Source: Prolixibacteraceae bacterium
GTDB taxonomy: Bacteria; Bacteroidota; Bacteroidia; Bacteroidales; Prolixibacteraceae
Direction of reading: 5' to 3'
Length of the DNA stretch: 32,814 bases
Assembly (NCBI GenBank): GCA_003506435.1
Contig: DOAQ01000047.1
Coordinates: forward strand, 1 to 32,814
Below, piece by piece: positions 8,191 to 16,284 of the stretch. Positions within the stretch are counted from its first letter, which is position 1; each line of letters opens with the position of its first letter. A program made the translations under genes and the position numbers. Under the pieces are notes generated by a model, which worked only from the letters and a program-made list of their open reading frames with translations, was not told the DNA's origin and made no database searches.

Positions 8191-9210
8191 TTAGAATTCA
8201 ACCATTACTTTACCGACCGATTTAAAATTTGTGTTTGCATAATCGAATGCATCTGCCACTCTTTCGAAAGGGAAACGGTGCGTTATAAGCTTTTCTAATT
8301 TGAGTTTACCTGACATTATACATTCGATAACATACGGATAGAGGTTCGCGCTATTGCGCGAACCCAGCAGGGTTATTTCTTTTTTGATAATAAGTATTCC
8401 ATCAATTTTTACATTGTTTTCTGTATATCCGACAACAACGATGCGGCCGCCGGGAGCAACAAGGTGTTGAGTCGATTCAATGACTGCGGGCACTCCGGTT
8501 GCATCGATCACCAGTGAACCTCCCTCGTTGTTTGTAAATTCCATAACCTTTTCAAGAACATTTTCTTTGGATGCATTCACGACCACATCGGCCCCAAATT
8601 CTTTGGCCCGAGCCAGCCGATCATCATAGACATCAGAAATAAGCACTTTGGCTCCGTGTATATTTTTTGCAAAATCGATAATGGTTAACCCAATAGGGCC
8701 CGCCCCGTTGATTACAACCAAATCGTCACCTGTAATTTGGCCCCTTCTGAGTACATTCGCACCAATTGAATACGGTTCGGTCAGAGCTGCAACAGCAAAG
8801 GGCATATCGTCAGGTATTTTGTGGCACCGGTTTGCCGGAACTACTACAAATTCAGCAAATCCACCTGGTGTGCTTGCCCCGATTACTTTAAGGTTTGCAC
8901 AGCAATTGTATTTGCCGACACGACAGGCATAACATTTCCCGCAATTTATTAAAGGCTCAACAGCCACCCGGTCGCCTATTGCTAAACCATTTGCACCACC
9001 TTTGATCTGTGCGACAACACCTGCCATTTCGTGCCCAATAGTCCACGGGTGTTTACACAAATAATCCGGGATTCCGTTATAAAATGGAATTTCGCTTCCG
9101 CAAATTCCGCAGGCTTTCATTTGAATCAACGCTTCGCCGTCCCGGATTTCCGGCGTAGCTTTCTCAACCATTTCAATGGTGTGTTTTCCGGTAAATAATG
9201 CTGCTTTCAT
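8191..9210 (-). CDS. Zinc-dependent medium-chain alcohol/polyol dehydrogenase
   Basis: A 339-residue medium-chain dehydrogenase, full length. Catalytic zinc site: C37 (CGICGSE), H60 and E61 (GHE). Structural zinc site: C90, C93, C96 and C104. Rossmann motif: GAGPIG at 169-174. The sequence resembles L-threonine 3-dehydrogenase, sorbitol dehydrogenase and L-galactonate 5-dehydrogenase relatives, which oxidise secondary alcohols with NAD. It is a good candidate for oxidising D-apionate or a downstream intermediate of the cluster. It is closely linked to the transporter gene upstream (36 bases) and the TIM-barrel gene downstream (11 bases). Family certain; substrate unknown. Confidence 0.88.
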   Translation of the reverse strand: MKAALFTGKHTIEMVEKATPEIRDGEALIQMKACGICGSEIPFYNGIPDYLCKHPWTIGHEMAGVVAQIKGGANGLAIGDRVAVEPLINCGKCYACRVGKYNCCANLKVIGASTPGGFAEFVVVPANRCHKIPDDMPFAVAALTEPYSIGANVLRRGQITGDDLVVINGAGPIGLTIIDFAKNIHGAKVLISDVYDDRLARAKEFGADVVVNASKENVLEKVMEFTNNEGGSLVIDATGVPAVIESTQHLVAPGGRIVVVGYTENNVKIDGILIIKKEITLLGSRNSANLYPYVIECIMSGKLKLEKLITHRFPFERVADAFDYANTNFKSVGKVMVEF

Positions 9211-9245
9211 AATTTATTTTTAAATTTTTGTAAAAACGATATTTG

Positions 9246-10562
9246 TTACGACGATGCAACTTTGGTCTTCATCATTTTGAGGGTTCTGTTTTTCACCCTG
9301 GGTTTGGTCCAAAAACTGATAAACAGAAGATAAAAAAGGGGGACTGCCACGAGTAACATACCCAAACGTAATCCGATGTAGTCGCCGGCTGCTCCGACTA
9401 AAAGCGGGCCGACTGCCCCGCCGATAGTACCGGTAAACAAGATTCCGCTAAACGATCCGTGATGATAATCGACGGTATTAAATGCCAGTTCCATTGATAT
9501 TGGCCATAATACAGAGATGAACAGACCGATCAGCGCAAATGCGATGATACTGATGTCCTTTCCTCCCCACAGGGATGCAAACAGGGCAATCAATGCCAGT
9601 GATGCAGCTACAGACATTATTTTCCGGCTGTCGAAAAATTTCACCAGAAACATGCCCAACGAACAACCCACCGTGAGTAATATCCAATAATAAGAAAGGG
9701 TAAACGCACCAGTGGTTTGAGGAGATACATTGTGGTAGGTTTTCAGAAACTGGGACATCCAGTTTGCAACTCCCTGCTCACAAAAAACATAGAAAAAAAT
9801 AGCCAGAAAAAATAAAACTACCCGTTTGTCTTTTAGAAGTTGAATATACGACGACCGGGTTCCGGTTTTTTCATTTTCTTCCAGCTTGATTTGGGGAAAC
9901 TGAATGAAAGAAATGACGATCAAGGTAAGCAGCAAAGCTGCTGATGAGACCCAATAAACAGCTACCCATTTTGTTTCCGGAGAAAGCTGTTTTTCCAGAA
10001 AATGAAGGATTAAGTTATTATTTGTACCATCTGTAAATAAATGATTGACGAAATACGAATAAATATGTGGGCTTATAAACGACCCCAGACCAAATAATAA
10101 GGTCATAAATAACGTGTAGAATGCCAGATTCTCACCGCCGACAGCAACACGTAACAACGGCATAAGATTAACCTGTGCCGCTGCCAGACAACATCCGATC
10201 AGGAAAAGTGAAAGCAGGGCAATTGCGTAAACAGGGAACAAGGCAAAAAGAAAAGTTCCCAGGAATCCGACAGCTAAGGCCAAAAGGATAACGGTCTTTA
10301 CAGATGTTCTTTCCCCAAGCCAGCCTGCAGGAATAGCCACTACGCCATAAGCGATAAAATAAGAAAAAAGTAATACACCAGCAATACCGTAGCCCAGATT
10401 ATAGGTCACAATAATATCAGGAATAATCGCTCCGATTACCGATGCTACCAAACCGGACTCAAAAAAGATGAAGTTAATGAGTATGACGATTGGGTAGTTG
10501 ATTTTAGATTTAGCTGACAATCCGGAGTTATTCATGATTAAACCTATTAAATGTCGATCCAA
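9246..10562 (-). CDS. Major facilitator superfamily transporter, sugar or sugar-acid uptake
   Basis: A 438-residue membrane protein with about 12 transmembrane helices in two sets of six and a charged central loop near residues 225-245 (IKLEENEKTGTRSS). The loop between helices 2 and 3 carries AGWLGERTSVK, the expected MFS signature. It resembles the fucose-permease branch used by Bacteroidota for monosaccharides. The start is unsure: the ATG at 10562, 7 bases after the transketolase C-half stop, or the ATG at 10535 (MNNSGLSAKSK). The second gives a more usual N-terminus. It is the only inner-membrane importer in the cluster and probably carries the pathway's substrate. Confidence 0.85.
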   Translation of the reverse strand: MDRHLIGLIMNNSGLSAKSKINYPIVILINFIFFESGLVASVIGAIIPDIIVTYNLGYGIAGVLLFSYFIAYGVVAIPAGWLGERTSVKTVILLALAVGFLGTFLFALFPVYAIALLSLFLIGCCLAAAQVNLMPLLRVAVGGENLAFYTLFMTLLFGLGSFISPHIYSYFVNHLFTDGTNNNLILHFLEKQLSPETKWVAVYWVSSAALLLTLIVISFIQFPQIKLEENEKTGTRSSYIQLLKDKRVVLFFLAIFFYVFCEQGVANWMSQFLKTYHNVSPQTTGAFTLSYYWILLTVGCSLGMFLVKFFDSRKIMSVAASLALIALFASLWGGKDISIIAFALIGLFISVLWPISMELAFNTVDYHHGSFSGILFTGTIGGAVGPLLVGAAGDYIGLRLGMLLVAVPLFYLLFISFWTKPRVKNRTLKMMKTKVASS

Positions 10563-10569
10563 AAGATGC

Positions 10570-11508
10570 TTATTTGAGTTTTAATACGGTTCTTATTTTC
10601 GAAATTACCGCATCGACTGTAAGACCGTAATACACGAGCAAAGGTTCAGCTTCGTTGCACGACACCCCGAACGTATCATTGATTCCCACAAAACCAATCG
10701 GGATTTTTTCTTCGCGAAGAGCCTCGGCAATAGCCGAACCTAATCCTCCGAAAATATTGTGTTCTTCGGCTGTCACAACGGCATTGGTTTCCCTGGACAG
10801 TGCAATAATTTTATCCCGTTTTAGCGGTTTTATGGTCGGAACATTGACTACCGCAACAGAAATACCTTCTTCTGCTAATTTTTCGGATGCGTCCATTGCC
10901 ATTTTCACCATAATTCCGCACGCGAAAACCGTAATATCTGTTCCTTTTTTTAACGGGTAAACTTCACCTATTTCGAATGAAGAGTCTTCGGTTGTCAAAT
11001 CGGGCATGTCGTTGCGACTGGTGCGCATGTATACCGGCCCTTTGTAATCGGCTATTGCATGGGTTGCCTTACGGGTTTCAATCCCGTCGCAGGGAGCAAT
11101 TACCGTCATATTTGGCAAGGCCCTCATAATCGCCATGTCTTCAACGGTCTGGTGAGACGAACCATCGCCAAAATCACTCAATCCAGCGCTCGAACCAATA
11201 ATTTTAACGTTCAGCGCAGCATTGCAAATAGCTTGGCGAACCTGGTCAAAAGCCCTGCTGGTAAGAAAAATCGCAAAGGAATTAACAAAGGGTATTTTGC
11301 CTGTAAGGGAAAGGCCGGCAGCCACACTCATCATATTTTGCTCCCCAATACCCATTTCGAAATACTGGGCAGGTAATTCATCTTCTACTTTACAAGTCAT
11401 GGTAGATTTGCAGAGGTCGGCATCCAAAACAACAATACTTTTGTTTTGATGGCACATGGACAACAATTGTTTTCCGTACTCTTCCCTGGGGTTATGTTTT
11501 GTATTCAT
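10570..11508 (-). CDS. Transketolase, C-terminal subunit
   Basis: A 312-residue protein equal to the pyrimidine-binding and C-terminal domains of transketolase. The TPP-activating glutamate is E56 in EMGIGEQN; AGLSDFGDGSSHQTVEDMA follows near 109-127. The last ~130 residues form the transketolase C-domain. The start codon is only two bases after the stop of the N-half gene, so the two halves are surely made together and form one enzyme. Such split transketolases include the apulose-4-phosphate transketolase pair AptA/AptB of apiose breakdown, but also housekeeping or other pentose enzymes. Its place among apiose-type genes suggests a two-carbon or ketol transfer on the pathway's ketose product. 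Confidence 0.9.
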   Translation of the reverse strand: MNTKHNPREEYGKQLLSMCHQNKSIVVLDADLCKSTMTCKVEDELPAQYFEMGIGEQNMMSVAAGLSLTGKIPFVNSFAIFLTSRAFDQVRQAICNAALNVKIIGSSAGLSDFGDGSSHQTVEDMAIMRALPNMTVIAPCDGIETRKATHAIADYKGPVYMRTSRNDMPDLTTEDSSFEIGEVYPLKKGTDITVFACGIMVKMAMDASEKLAEEGISVAVVNVPTIKPLKRDKIIALSRETNAVVTAEEHNIFGGLGSAIAEALREEKIPIGFVGINDTFGVSCNEAEPLLVYYGLTVDAVISKIRTVLKLK

Positions 11509-11510
11509 CT

Positions 11511-12341
11511 TTAATCTCCAATTTTCTGATTAAGTTCAAATAACGCCTGTTCAAATTGTTCCTGGGTCATCAGATTATTATGAAATGCGGGTGTATTCTC
11601 GGTAAAACTGATTCCCTTCCCTTTCAAGGTATGAGCGATGACCATTACCGGCTTATCGGCAACACGATCAGCATCATCAAGTACTTTCACAACTTCTTCC
11701 ATGTTGTTACCATCGATTTCCACAGTGTGCCATCCGAAGGCTTTCCACTTTTCAGCCAACGATCCCACATTGATTCTATCTTTGGTGAATCCCATTGCCT
11801 GTATTTTATTGTGGTCCAGAAAGGCAACAAGATTGTTTAGTTTATAATGGGCGGCAACAATTCCGGCTTCCCATATTTGGCCTTCGCCCATTTCTCCATC
11901 GCCAAGAATTACATATACTTTAGAATCTTTTTTGTCCAACCGTAAGCCGAGCGCCATTCCCAATCCAATGGAAAGCCCTTGTCCCAGCGAGCCTGTATTT
12001 GCTTCAATGCCTGGGGTTTTCAGTACATCGGGGTGTCCTTGAAGAATGGACCCCAAATCTTTCAGTGTATTTAAATGTTTCTTGTCAAAATAACCACTCT
12101 CGGCCAATGCTGCATATAAAATAGGACAGGAGTGCCCTTTTGAAAGGACAAACCGGTCGCGATCTTCCCATTTCGGGTCAACAGGCCGGTGTCTCATTTT
12201 ATAGAAGTACAGTGCTGCCATAATTTCAGCGCTGGAGAGTGCACCCCCATAATGGCCTCTGTGCCCGACCCCAATCATTTGTACCACATTCCGTCGTAAT
12301 ACATTTGCTATTCGTTCCAATTTCTGAATGTCTGCTTTCAT
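11511..12341 (-). CDS. Transketolase, N-terminal (TPP-binding) subunit
   Basis: A 276-residue protein equal to the N-terminal domain of transketolase. The TPP/metal motif is GDGEMGEG (147-154) with N178 in FLDHNKIQ. Catalytic-pocket histidines are H30 (GVGHRGH) and H70 (SKGHS), and HP is at 103-104. It pairs with the C-half, whose start is two bases beyond this stop. It is the second gene from the promoter end, 23 bases after the first TIM-barrel gene. The length is normal for split transketolases. Substrate unknown; a specialised role, as in AptA/AptB, is suggested by location only. Confidence 0.9.
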   Translation of the reverse strand: MKADIQKLERIANVLRRNVVQMIGVGHRGHYGGALSSAEIMAALYFYKMRHRPVDPKWEDRDRFVLSKGHSCPILYAALAESGYFDKKHLNTLKDLGSILQGHPDVLKTPGIEANTGSLGQGLSIGLGMALGLRLDKKDSKVYVILGDGEMGEGQIWEAGIVAAHYKLNNLVAFLDHNKIQAMGFTKDRINVGSLAEKWKAFGWHTVEIDGNNMEEVVKVLDDADRVADKPVMVIAHTLKGKGISFTENTPAFHNNLMTQEQFEQALFELNQKIGD

Positions 12342-12364
12342 TTATTCAAGTTCTGATATTAGTA

Positions 12365-13165
12365 CTATGCCACAAGACTCTTCAGCAGTGCCAGGCTCTG
12401 CTTCGCTTCAGCATAAAAATTGTTTGTAAATGCTTCTATACTTATCCTCTGATTGAATCCAATCTTTTTTAGGTTTTCGAAAAAGATTGCATAACAAAGG
12501 TCTTCATCTACATTTAACGGAAAGGATCGACCCTGCACTTTGGCAAAATGTACATGTCGAAGATCTTGTCCGGCTTTTAAAAGAATATTCGGGTCCTCTT
12601 TTTCAATGCCCATGTGATAATAATCGGCAAGCATCCGGATGTTTTTGCAACTTGCATCATTCATCAGTTGCAAACCTTCCTCCACTGTATTTATAATATT
12701 ACATTCGGCTTTTCGCAAGGGTTCAATTACAATGGTAATACCTGCTTCTCCGGCTATCGGATCAATCATACGGCACAATTCGATCAATTGTTGGTAAGCT
12801 GAATTTTTAGGAAATCCTTCGGGAATAGTTTTAGCTTGTCCACTGCCAAAGACCACAATTTTTGCCCCGACCAGTGCAGCCGTTTCCAGTGCTTTCCGGG
12901 CGTATTCCTTTATTTTCGTCCAATTAACATCTGTACCTATCAATTTTAAAGACGAGGGGAAAAAGTTATTACAACTTTCACAGGGCAGTTCGCTTTGTTT
13001 CAGCCGGGTGATTACTTTATTCAACTCGCTATTGCTGAGCAAAACCAAGTGAGCAAGGGATAATTCAATATAATCGTATCTCATTTCTGCAAGGATTGGA
13101 GCAAGTTCGGAACCTCCCATCGAAAGATCGTCTACGTTCATGCTGGCACAAAGTCCAATTCTCAT
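12365..13165 (-). CDS. Xylose isomerase-like TIM-barrel sugar isomerase/epimerase
   Basis: A 266-residue protein of the sugar phosphate isomerase/epimerase family, first gene of the catabolic cluster. All four expected metal ligands are visible: E148 (TIVIEPL), D181 (MLADYYHM), H206 (RHVHFAK) and E244 (ISIEAF). Enzymes of this fold interconvert aldoses and ketoses or epimerise ketoses. Feeding a ketose to the transketolase encoded just downstream would fit this position. The ATG at 13163-13165 is preceded by a long untranslated leader carrying inverted repeats (13203-13280). Substrate not known. Confidence 0.82.
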   Translation of the reverse strand: MRIGLCASMNVDDLSMGGSELAPILAEMRYDYIELSLAHLVLLSNSELNKVITRLKQSELPCESCNNFFPSSLKLIGTDVNWTKIKEYARKALETAALVGAKIVVFGSGQAKTIPEGFPKNSAYQQLIELCRMIDPIAGEAGITIVIEPLRKAECNIINTVEEGLQLMNDASCKNIRMLADYYHMGIEKEDPNILLKAGQDLRHVHFAKVQGRSFPLNVDEDLCYAIFFENLKKIGFNQRISIEAFTNNFYAEAKQSLALLKSLVA

Positions 13166-13202
13166 TTTCCGCCTATTTGTGTTGTTTGTGATAAATATTT
13201 TA

Positions 13203-13237
13203 CTAAAATATCAACTATCTTATTATCAATATTTTAG
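13203..13237. promoter_or_regulatory. Inverted repeat, candidate operator or leader hairpin
   Basis: CTAAAATAT (13203-13211) and ATATTTTAG (13229-13237) are perfect 9-base inverted arms separated by 17 bases. A direct repeat, TATCAA at 13209-13214 and 13224-13229, overlaps them. The site lies between the predicted minus-strand start of transcription and the first gene of the cluster. It may bind the divergent GntR regulator or fold in the leader RNA. Confidence 0.45.
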
Positions 13238-13256
13238 AACGCACTCTATTATTAAC

Positions 13257-13280
13257 TTATACATGCCTATTCATATATAA
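13257..13280. promoter_or_regulatory. Imperfect dyad near cluster transcription start, candidate GntR operator
   Basis: TTATACATG (13257-13265) and CATATATAA (13272-13280) match in 8 of 9 positions as inverted arms with a 6-base spacer. The dyad lies just downstream of the predicted minus-strand -7 box (13286-13293), where a repressor would block transcription of the catabolic genes. Confidence 0.4.
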
Positions 13281-13285
13281 GATCA

Positions 13286-13293
13286 CAAATGTA
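13286..13293 (-). promoter_or_regulatory. -7 box of the catabolic cluster promoter
   Basis: The minus strand reads TACATTTG, an exact match to the Bacteroidota -7 consensus TAnnTTTG. The transcription start would be near 13280, giving a leader of about 115 bases before the first gene. No good -33 TTTG is seen at the expected distance. Confidence 0.45.
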
Positions 13294-13314
13294 ATATTTC
13301 TTTTTACTTTGCAT

Positions 13315-13322
13315 TACTTTTG
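13315..13322 (+). promoter_or_regulatory. -7 box of the GntR regulator gene
   Basis: TACTTTTG matches TAnnTTTG exactly and lies 31 bases before the ATG at 13354. The start of transcription would be near 13327. No clear -33 TTTG is seen. This box and the opposite box at 13286-13293 point away from each other, a compact divergent control region. Confidence 0.45.
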
Positions 13323-13353
13323 TTGAAAAATTGTTTACGAGTAAAATCTCTCT

Positions 13354-14370
13354 ATGAACTTTATTGAACCATTAAATGCAACTTCGCAATTACCTGTATA
13401 TCGTCAGGTTATGAATTCAGTTGTGGATGCAATCAGGAATAAACAGTTAAAAAAAGGCGATCGGTTACCTTCCATAAATGAATTTAGCAGAGAAATGTCA
13501 ATCGCCCAGGGCACGGTACTGAAAGCTTATGCAGAACTAAAAAAAGACGGGATAATTGATTCTCAACAAGGCAAAGGTTTTTTTGTAGCATCGGAAAACA
13601 CCCAGCGAAGCCTGAATATTTTTTTGTTGGTGGATACGCTTAATCAATACAAGGAAGTTCTGTATAACTCTTTTATTGAAGCACTTGATCCACAAACAAC
13701 AATTGATATATATTTCCATCACTACAATATAAAACGGTTCGAAAAACTGATTGTTGAAAATTTAGGATACTATAATTATTACGTGATTATGCCTCATTTC
13801 AACGAAGATGTTTCAGGAATACTCAGGCAAATACCTTCTGACAGATTGATATTGATAGATAATGAAGTGCATAATCTTAGAGGTAATTATGCCGCAGTAT
13901 ACCAAAATTTCAAAGACGATATTTACCAATCGTTAAAAACAGGATTCCCTGTTTTGAAGAAATACGATTTCCTGAACTTGGTTTTGCCCAAGAATCACCG
14001 ATTTGAATTTGTTCCGGATGACTTAATCTCTGGCTTTAAAAAATTTTGCTCCGATTATAAAATTAAGTTCAAAGTATATGATTTTTTGGATGTTAAAAAA
14101 ATAGTCATTGGCAATGCTTACCTGTTTACTGATGATTTCGACTTGGTTACTGCGCTGAAATATGTCAATCTTCAGAATTGGGAATTAGGGAAGGATGTCG
14201 GGCTCATTTGTTATGATGATACTCTCGTAAAAGAAATTCTGGCAGGAGGAATTACGGTAATATCAACTGATTTTAAACAAATGGGAATTACTGCTGCTGA
14301 TTTCATCAAGGGAAATAAACGAGGTAAAATAGAAAACCCTTGTACGTTTATTATCCGGAAATCATTATAA
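13354..14370 (+). CDS. GntR-family transcriptional regulator with LacI-type effector domain
   Basis: A 338-residue regulator. The N-terminal winged helix-turn-helix (about 10-78) holds LPVYRQVMNSVVDAIRNKQL, GDRLPSINEFSREM and the wing GIIDSQQGKGFFV. The rest (about 86-338) is an alpha/beta fold resembling periplasmic sugar-binding/LacI effector domains, with LNIFLLVDT at the start of its first strand. This arrangement is common in Bacteroidota regulators of sugar use. It is divergent from the catabolic cluster, separated by 188 bases that hold both promoters and two dyads. It most likely senses the pathway sugar or an intermediate and controls the cluster; whether it represses or activates is not visible. 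Confidence 0.88.
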   Translation: MNFIEPLNATSQLPVYRQVMNSVVDAIRNKQLKKGDRLPSINEFSREMSIAQGTVLKAYAELKKDGIIDSQQGKGFFVASENTQRSLNIFLLVDTLNQYKEVLYNSFIEALDPQTTIDIYFHHYNIKRFEKLIVENLGYYNYYVIMPHFNEDVSGILRQIPSDRLILIDNEVHNLRGNYAAVYQNFKDDIYQSLKTGFPVLKKYDFLNLVLPKNHRFEFVPDDLISGFKKFCSDYKIKFKVYDFLDVKKIVIGNAYLFTDDFDLVTALKYVNLQNWELGKDVGLICYDDTLVKEILAGGITVISTDFKQMGITAADFIKGNKRGKIENPCTFIIRKSL

Positions 14371-14473
14371 ATGCCGAATTTAATTCTGACGTCATTCCTG
14401 TAATCGCAGGCATAATCTGCAACATTCATTGTGCAAAAGCCTCACCTCGGAAAAGGTTTGGAGAGAAACCAAT

Positions 14474-14508
14474 AAAAAAAGGCCTCCGGAATCCCGGAAG
14501 CCTTTTCA
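14474..14508 (-). terminator. Strong intrinsic terminator of tsf, possibly bidirectional
   Basis: AAAAGGC-C-TCCGG (14477-14489) pairs with CCGGA-A-GCCTTTT (14494-14506) around an AATC loop, with one mismatch. On the minus strand a run of T residues follows directly, giving a clear terminator for the ribosomal operon just after tsf. On the plus strand it may also stop GntR transcription. Confidence 0.85.
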
Positions 14509-14528
14509 GTGTATATCGAATAGTTCTT

Positions 14529-15356
14529 TTATTCGGATAAAGCGTAACGAACAAATGCAGTTACTGTCAAATCTTTGTCGTGTGATTTCAGATAATCAGC
14601 AACAGTTTGTTTGCTTTCTTTGATGAATGCCTGGTTCAGCAATGTGCTTTCTTTGAAGAATTTTTCCAAAGCACCCTGCGCAATTTTATCGAGCATTGCT
14701 TCGGGTTTTCCTTCGAGACGGAATTTTTCCTTGGCAATTTCCAATTCTTTTGCAACCACTTCTGCCGGAACTGAAGCTTTATCAACAGCAACGGGGCTCA
14801 TGGCAGCAACCTGCATGGCTACATCTTTGGTTATCTGCTCATCAACACCTGCTTTATTGAAACCAACCAAAGTGGCCAGTCTGTTTCCGGGGTGAATGTA
14901 AGCCACAACCGTTTCGGCCTGAAGGCTTGCATAGAAAGGCAAATCCAATTTTTCGCCAATCACACCGGTTTGTTCCAGCACCTGTGCTTCAACAGTACGA
15001 CCGTCCAGACTGATGGCTTTTACTGCGTCGAGGTCGGCTGCTTTCTCTGCAATGGCATGGTTGAGGATTTTTCCTGCAAAAGCAATAAACCCTTCATTTT
15101 TTGCAACAAAGTCGGTTTCGCAGTTCAGAACTACCAAACCACCTGATTTTTTGTCAGCGGAAACTTTTGCCAAAACAACACCTTCAGTAGCTTCCCTGTC
15201 GGCGCGTTTGCTGGCAACCAGTTTTCCTTTTTCGCGGATAATTTCGGTTGCACGTTCGAAATCTCCGTTTGCTTCGGCAAGAGCACTTTTACAGTCCATC
15301 ATGCCAGCTCCGGTTGCTTTACGCAACTTCATTACATCTGCTGCACTAATTGACAT
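14529..15356 (-). CDS. tsf: Elongation factor Ts
   Basis: A 275-residue EF-Ts, full length. The N-terminal UBA-like domain contains VMKLRKATGAGMMDCKSAL, and the core contains NCETDFVAKNEGF, which helps displace GDP from EF-Tu. It acts in the cytoplasm as the nucleotide exchange factor for EF-Tu. It follows rpsB by 27 bases, the usual bacterial order, and is closed by the terminator at 14474-14508. Confidence 0.98.
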   Translation of the reverse strand: MSISAADVMKLRKATGAGMMDCKSALAEANGDFERATEIIREKGKLVASKRADREATEGVVLAKVSADKKSGGLVVLNCETDFVAKNEGFIAFAGKILNHAIAEKAADLDAVKAISLDGRTVEAQVLEQTGVIGEKLDLPFYASLQAETVVAYIHPGNRLATLVGFNKAGVDEQITKDVAMQVAAMSPVAVDKASVPAEVVAKELEIAKEKFRLEGKPEAMLDKIAQGALEKFFKESTLLNQAFIKESKQTVADYLKSHDKDLTVTAFVRYALSE

Positions 15357-15383
15357 TTTATATCGTCTTTTAATAAATACTAA

Positions 15384-16169
15384 TTATTCTACTTCATCAA
15401 CTTCAACTTCGTCGCTTTCATCTCCAATTAAGTCGTCAGCAACTTCACTTTCGTCTGAATCGTCGTCTTTTTCACGTTCAACTTTGCGTTCGGTCATTCC
15501 TTCTTTAATTGCCTGTGTCATTGCACCAACAATCAGTTTAATTGACTGAGAAGCATCGTCGTTGGCCGGAATTACAAAGTCGATTCCATTTGGGTCTGAA
15601 TTGGTGTCAACCATTGCAAACACAGGAATACCTAAACGTTGAGCTTCACGAACTGCGATTTTTTCTTTCAATACGTCAACAATGAACAAGGCAGCAGGCA
15701 GACGGGTAAGGTCAATAATACTTCCAAGTATTTTTTCCAGTTTGGCACGCTGACGGGTGATTTGCAGTTTTTCGCGTTTCGACAAATTGTCCCATGCGCT
15801 TTCTTTTGTCAGTTTGTCGATCGAAATCATTTTTTTCACTGCTTTACGGATGGTCGGGAAGTTGGTAAGCATACCACCTGGCCAACGTTCAACAACGTAA
15901 GGCATGTTTGCGCCACCGGCCAGGTCAGCAACAATGTCTTTGGCCTGTTTTTTTGTGGCAACGAATAAAACTTTGCGGCCCGATTTTGCAATTTGTTTCA
16001 ATGCAGCGGCAGCTTCGTCGATTTTAACAACTGTTTTTTGAAGGTCGATGATGTGGATTCCGTTTTTCTCCATAAAGATGTACGGAGCCATGTTTGGATT
16101 CCACTTTCTTTTCAGATGGCCGAAATGTGCTCCGGCATCCAGTAATTCATTAAAATTTGTTCTTGGCAT
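15384..16169 (-). CDS. rpsB: 30S ribosomal protein S2 with long acidic tail
   Basis: A 261-residue S2 with the expected start NELLDAGAHFGHLKRKWNPNM and ending core FVIPANDDASQSIKLIVGAMT. The last ~30 residues form a strongly acidic tail rich in Asp, Glu, Ser and Val (EREKDDDSDESEVADDLIG and beyond), longer and more acidic than in E. coli S2. It binds the 30S head-body junction near the platform. It is preceded by a 115-base spacer carrying an extended hairpin and followed by tsf. Confidence 0.97.
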   Translation of the reverse strand: MPRTNFNELLDAGAHFGHLKRKWNPNMAPYIFMEKNGIHIIDLQKTVVKIDEAAAALKQIAKSGRKVLFVATKKQAKDIVADLAGGANMPYVVERWPGGMLTNFPTIRKAVKKMISIDKLTKESAWDNLSKREKLQITRQRAKLEKILGSIIDLTRLPAALFIVDVLKEKIAVREAQRLGIPVFAMVDTNSDPNGIDFVIPANDDASQSIKLIVGAMTQAIKEGMTERKVEREKDDDSDESEVADDLIGDESDEVEVDEVE

Positions 16170-16210
16170 CTTTTTACTTTTTTTAATACTAACTTTTTTT
16201 CAAAAGCAAC

Positions 16211-16246
16211 TGCTAAGTAGTTCCGGCCTGGCCGGAAGTCTCAGCA
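16211..16246 (-). ncRNA. Structured leader hairpin between rpsI and rpsB
   Basis: On the minus strand an outer stem UGCUGAG/CUUAGCA (with one G-U pair) encloses a small internal loop and an inner stem UUCCGGCC/GGCCGGAA with a one-base turn in the drawn form. No T-run follows, so it is unlikely to be a terminator. Its place just upstream of rpsB suggests a processing site or a feedback site for S2. I cannot assign it to a known RNA family. Confidence 0.5.
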
Positions 16247-16284
16247 ATTTAGATCCATAGCAAAATATTTTTGTGATAAAAATA

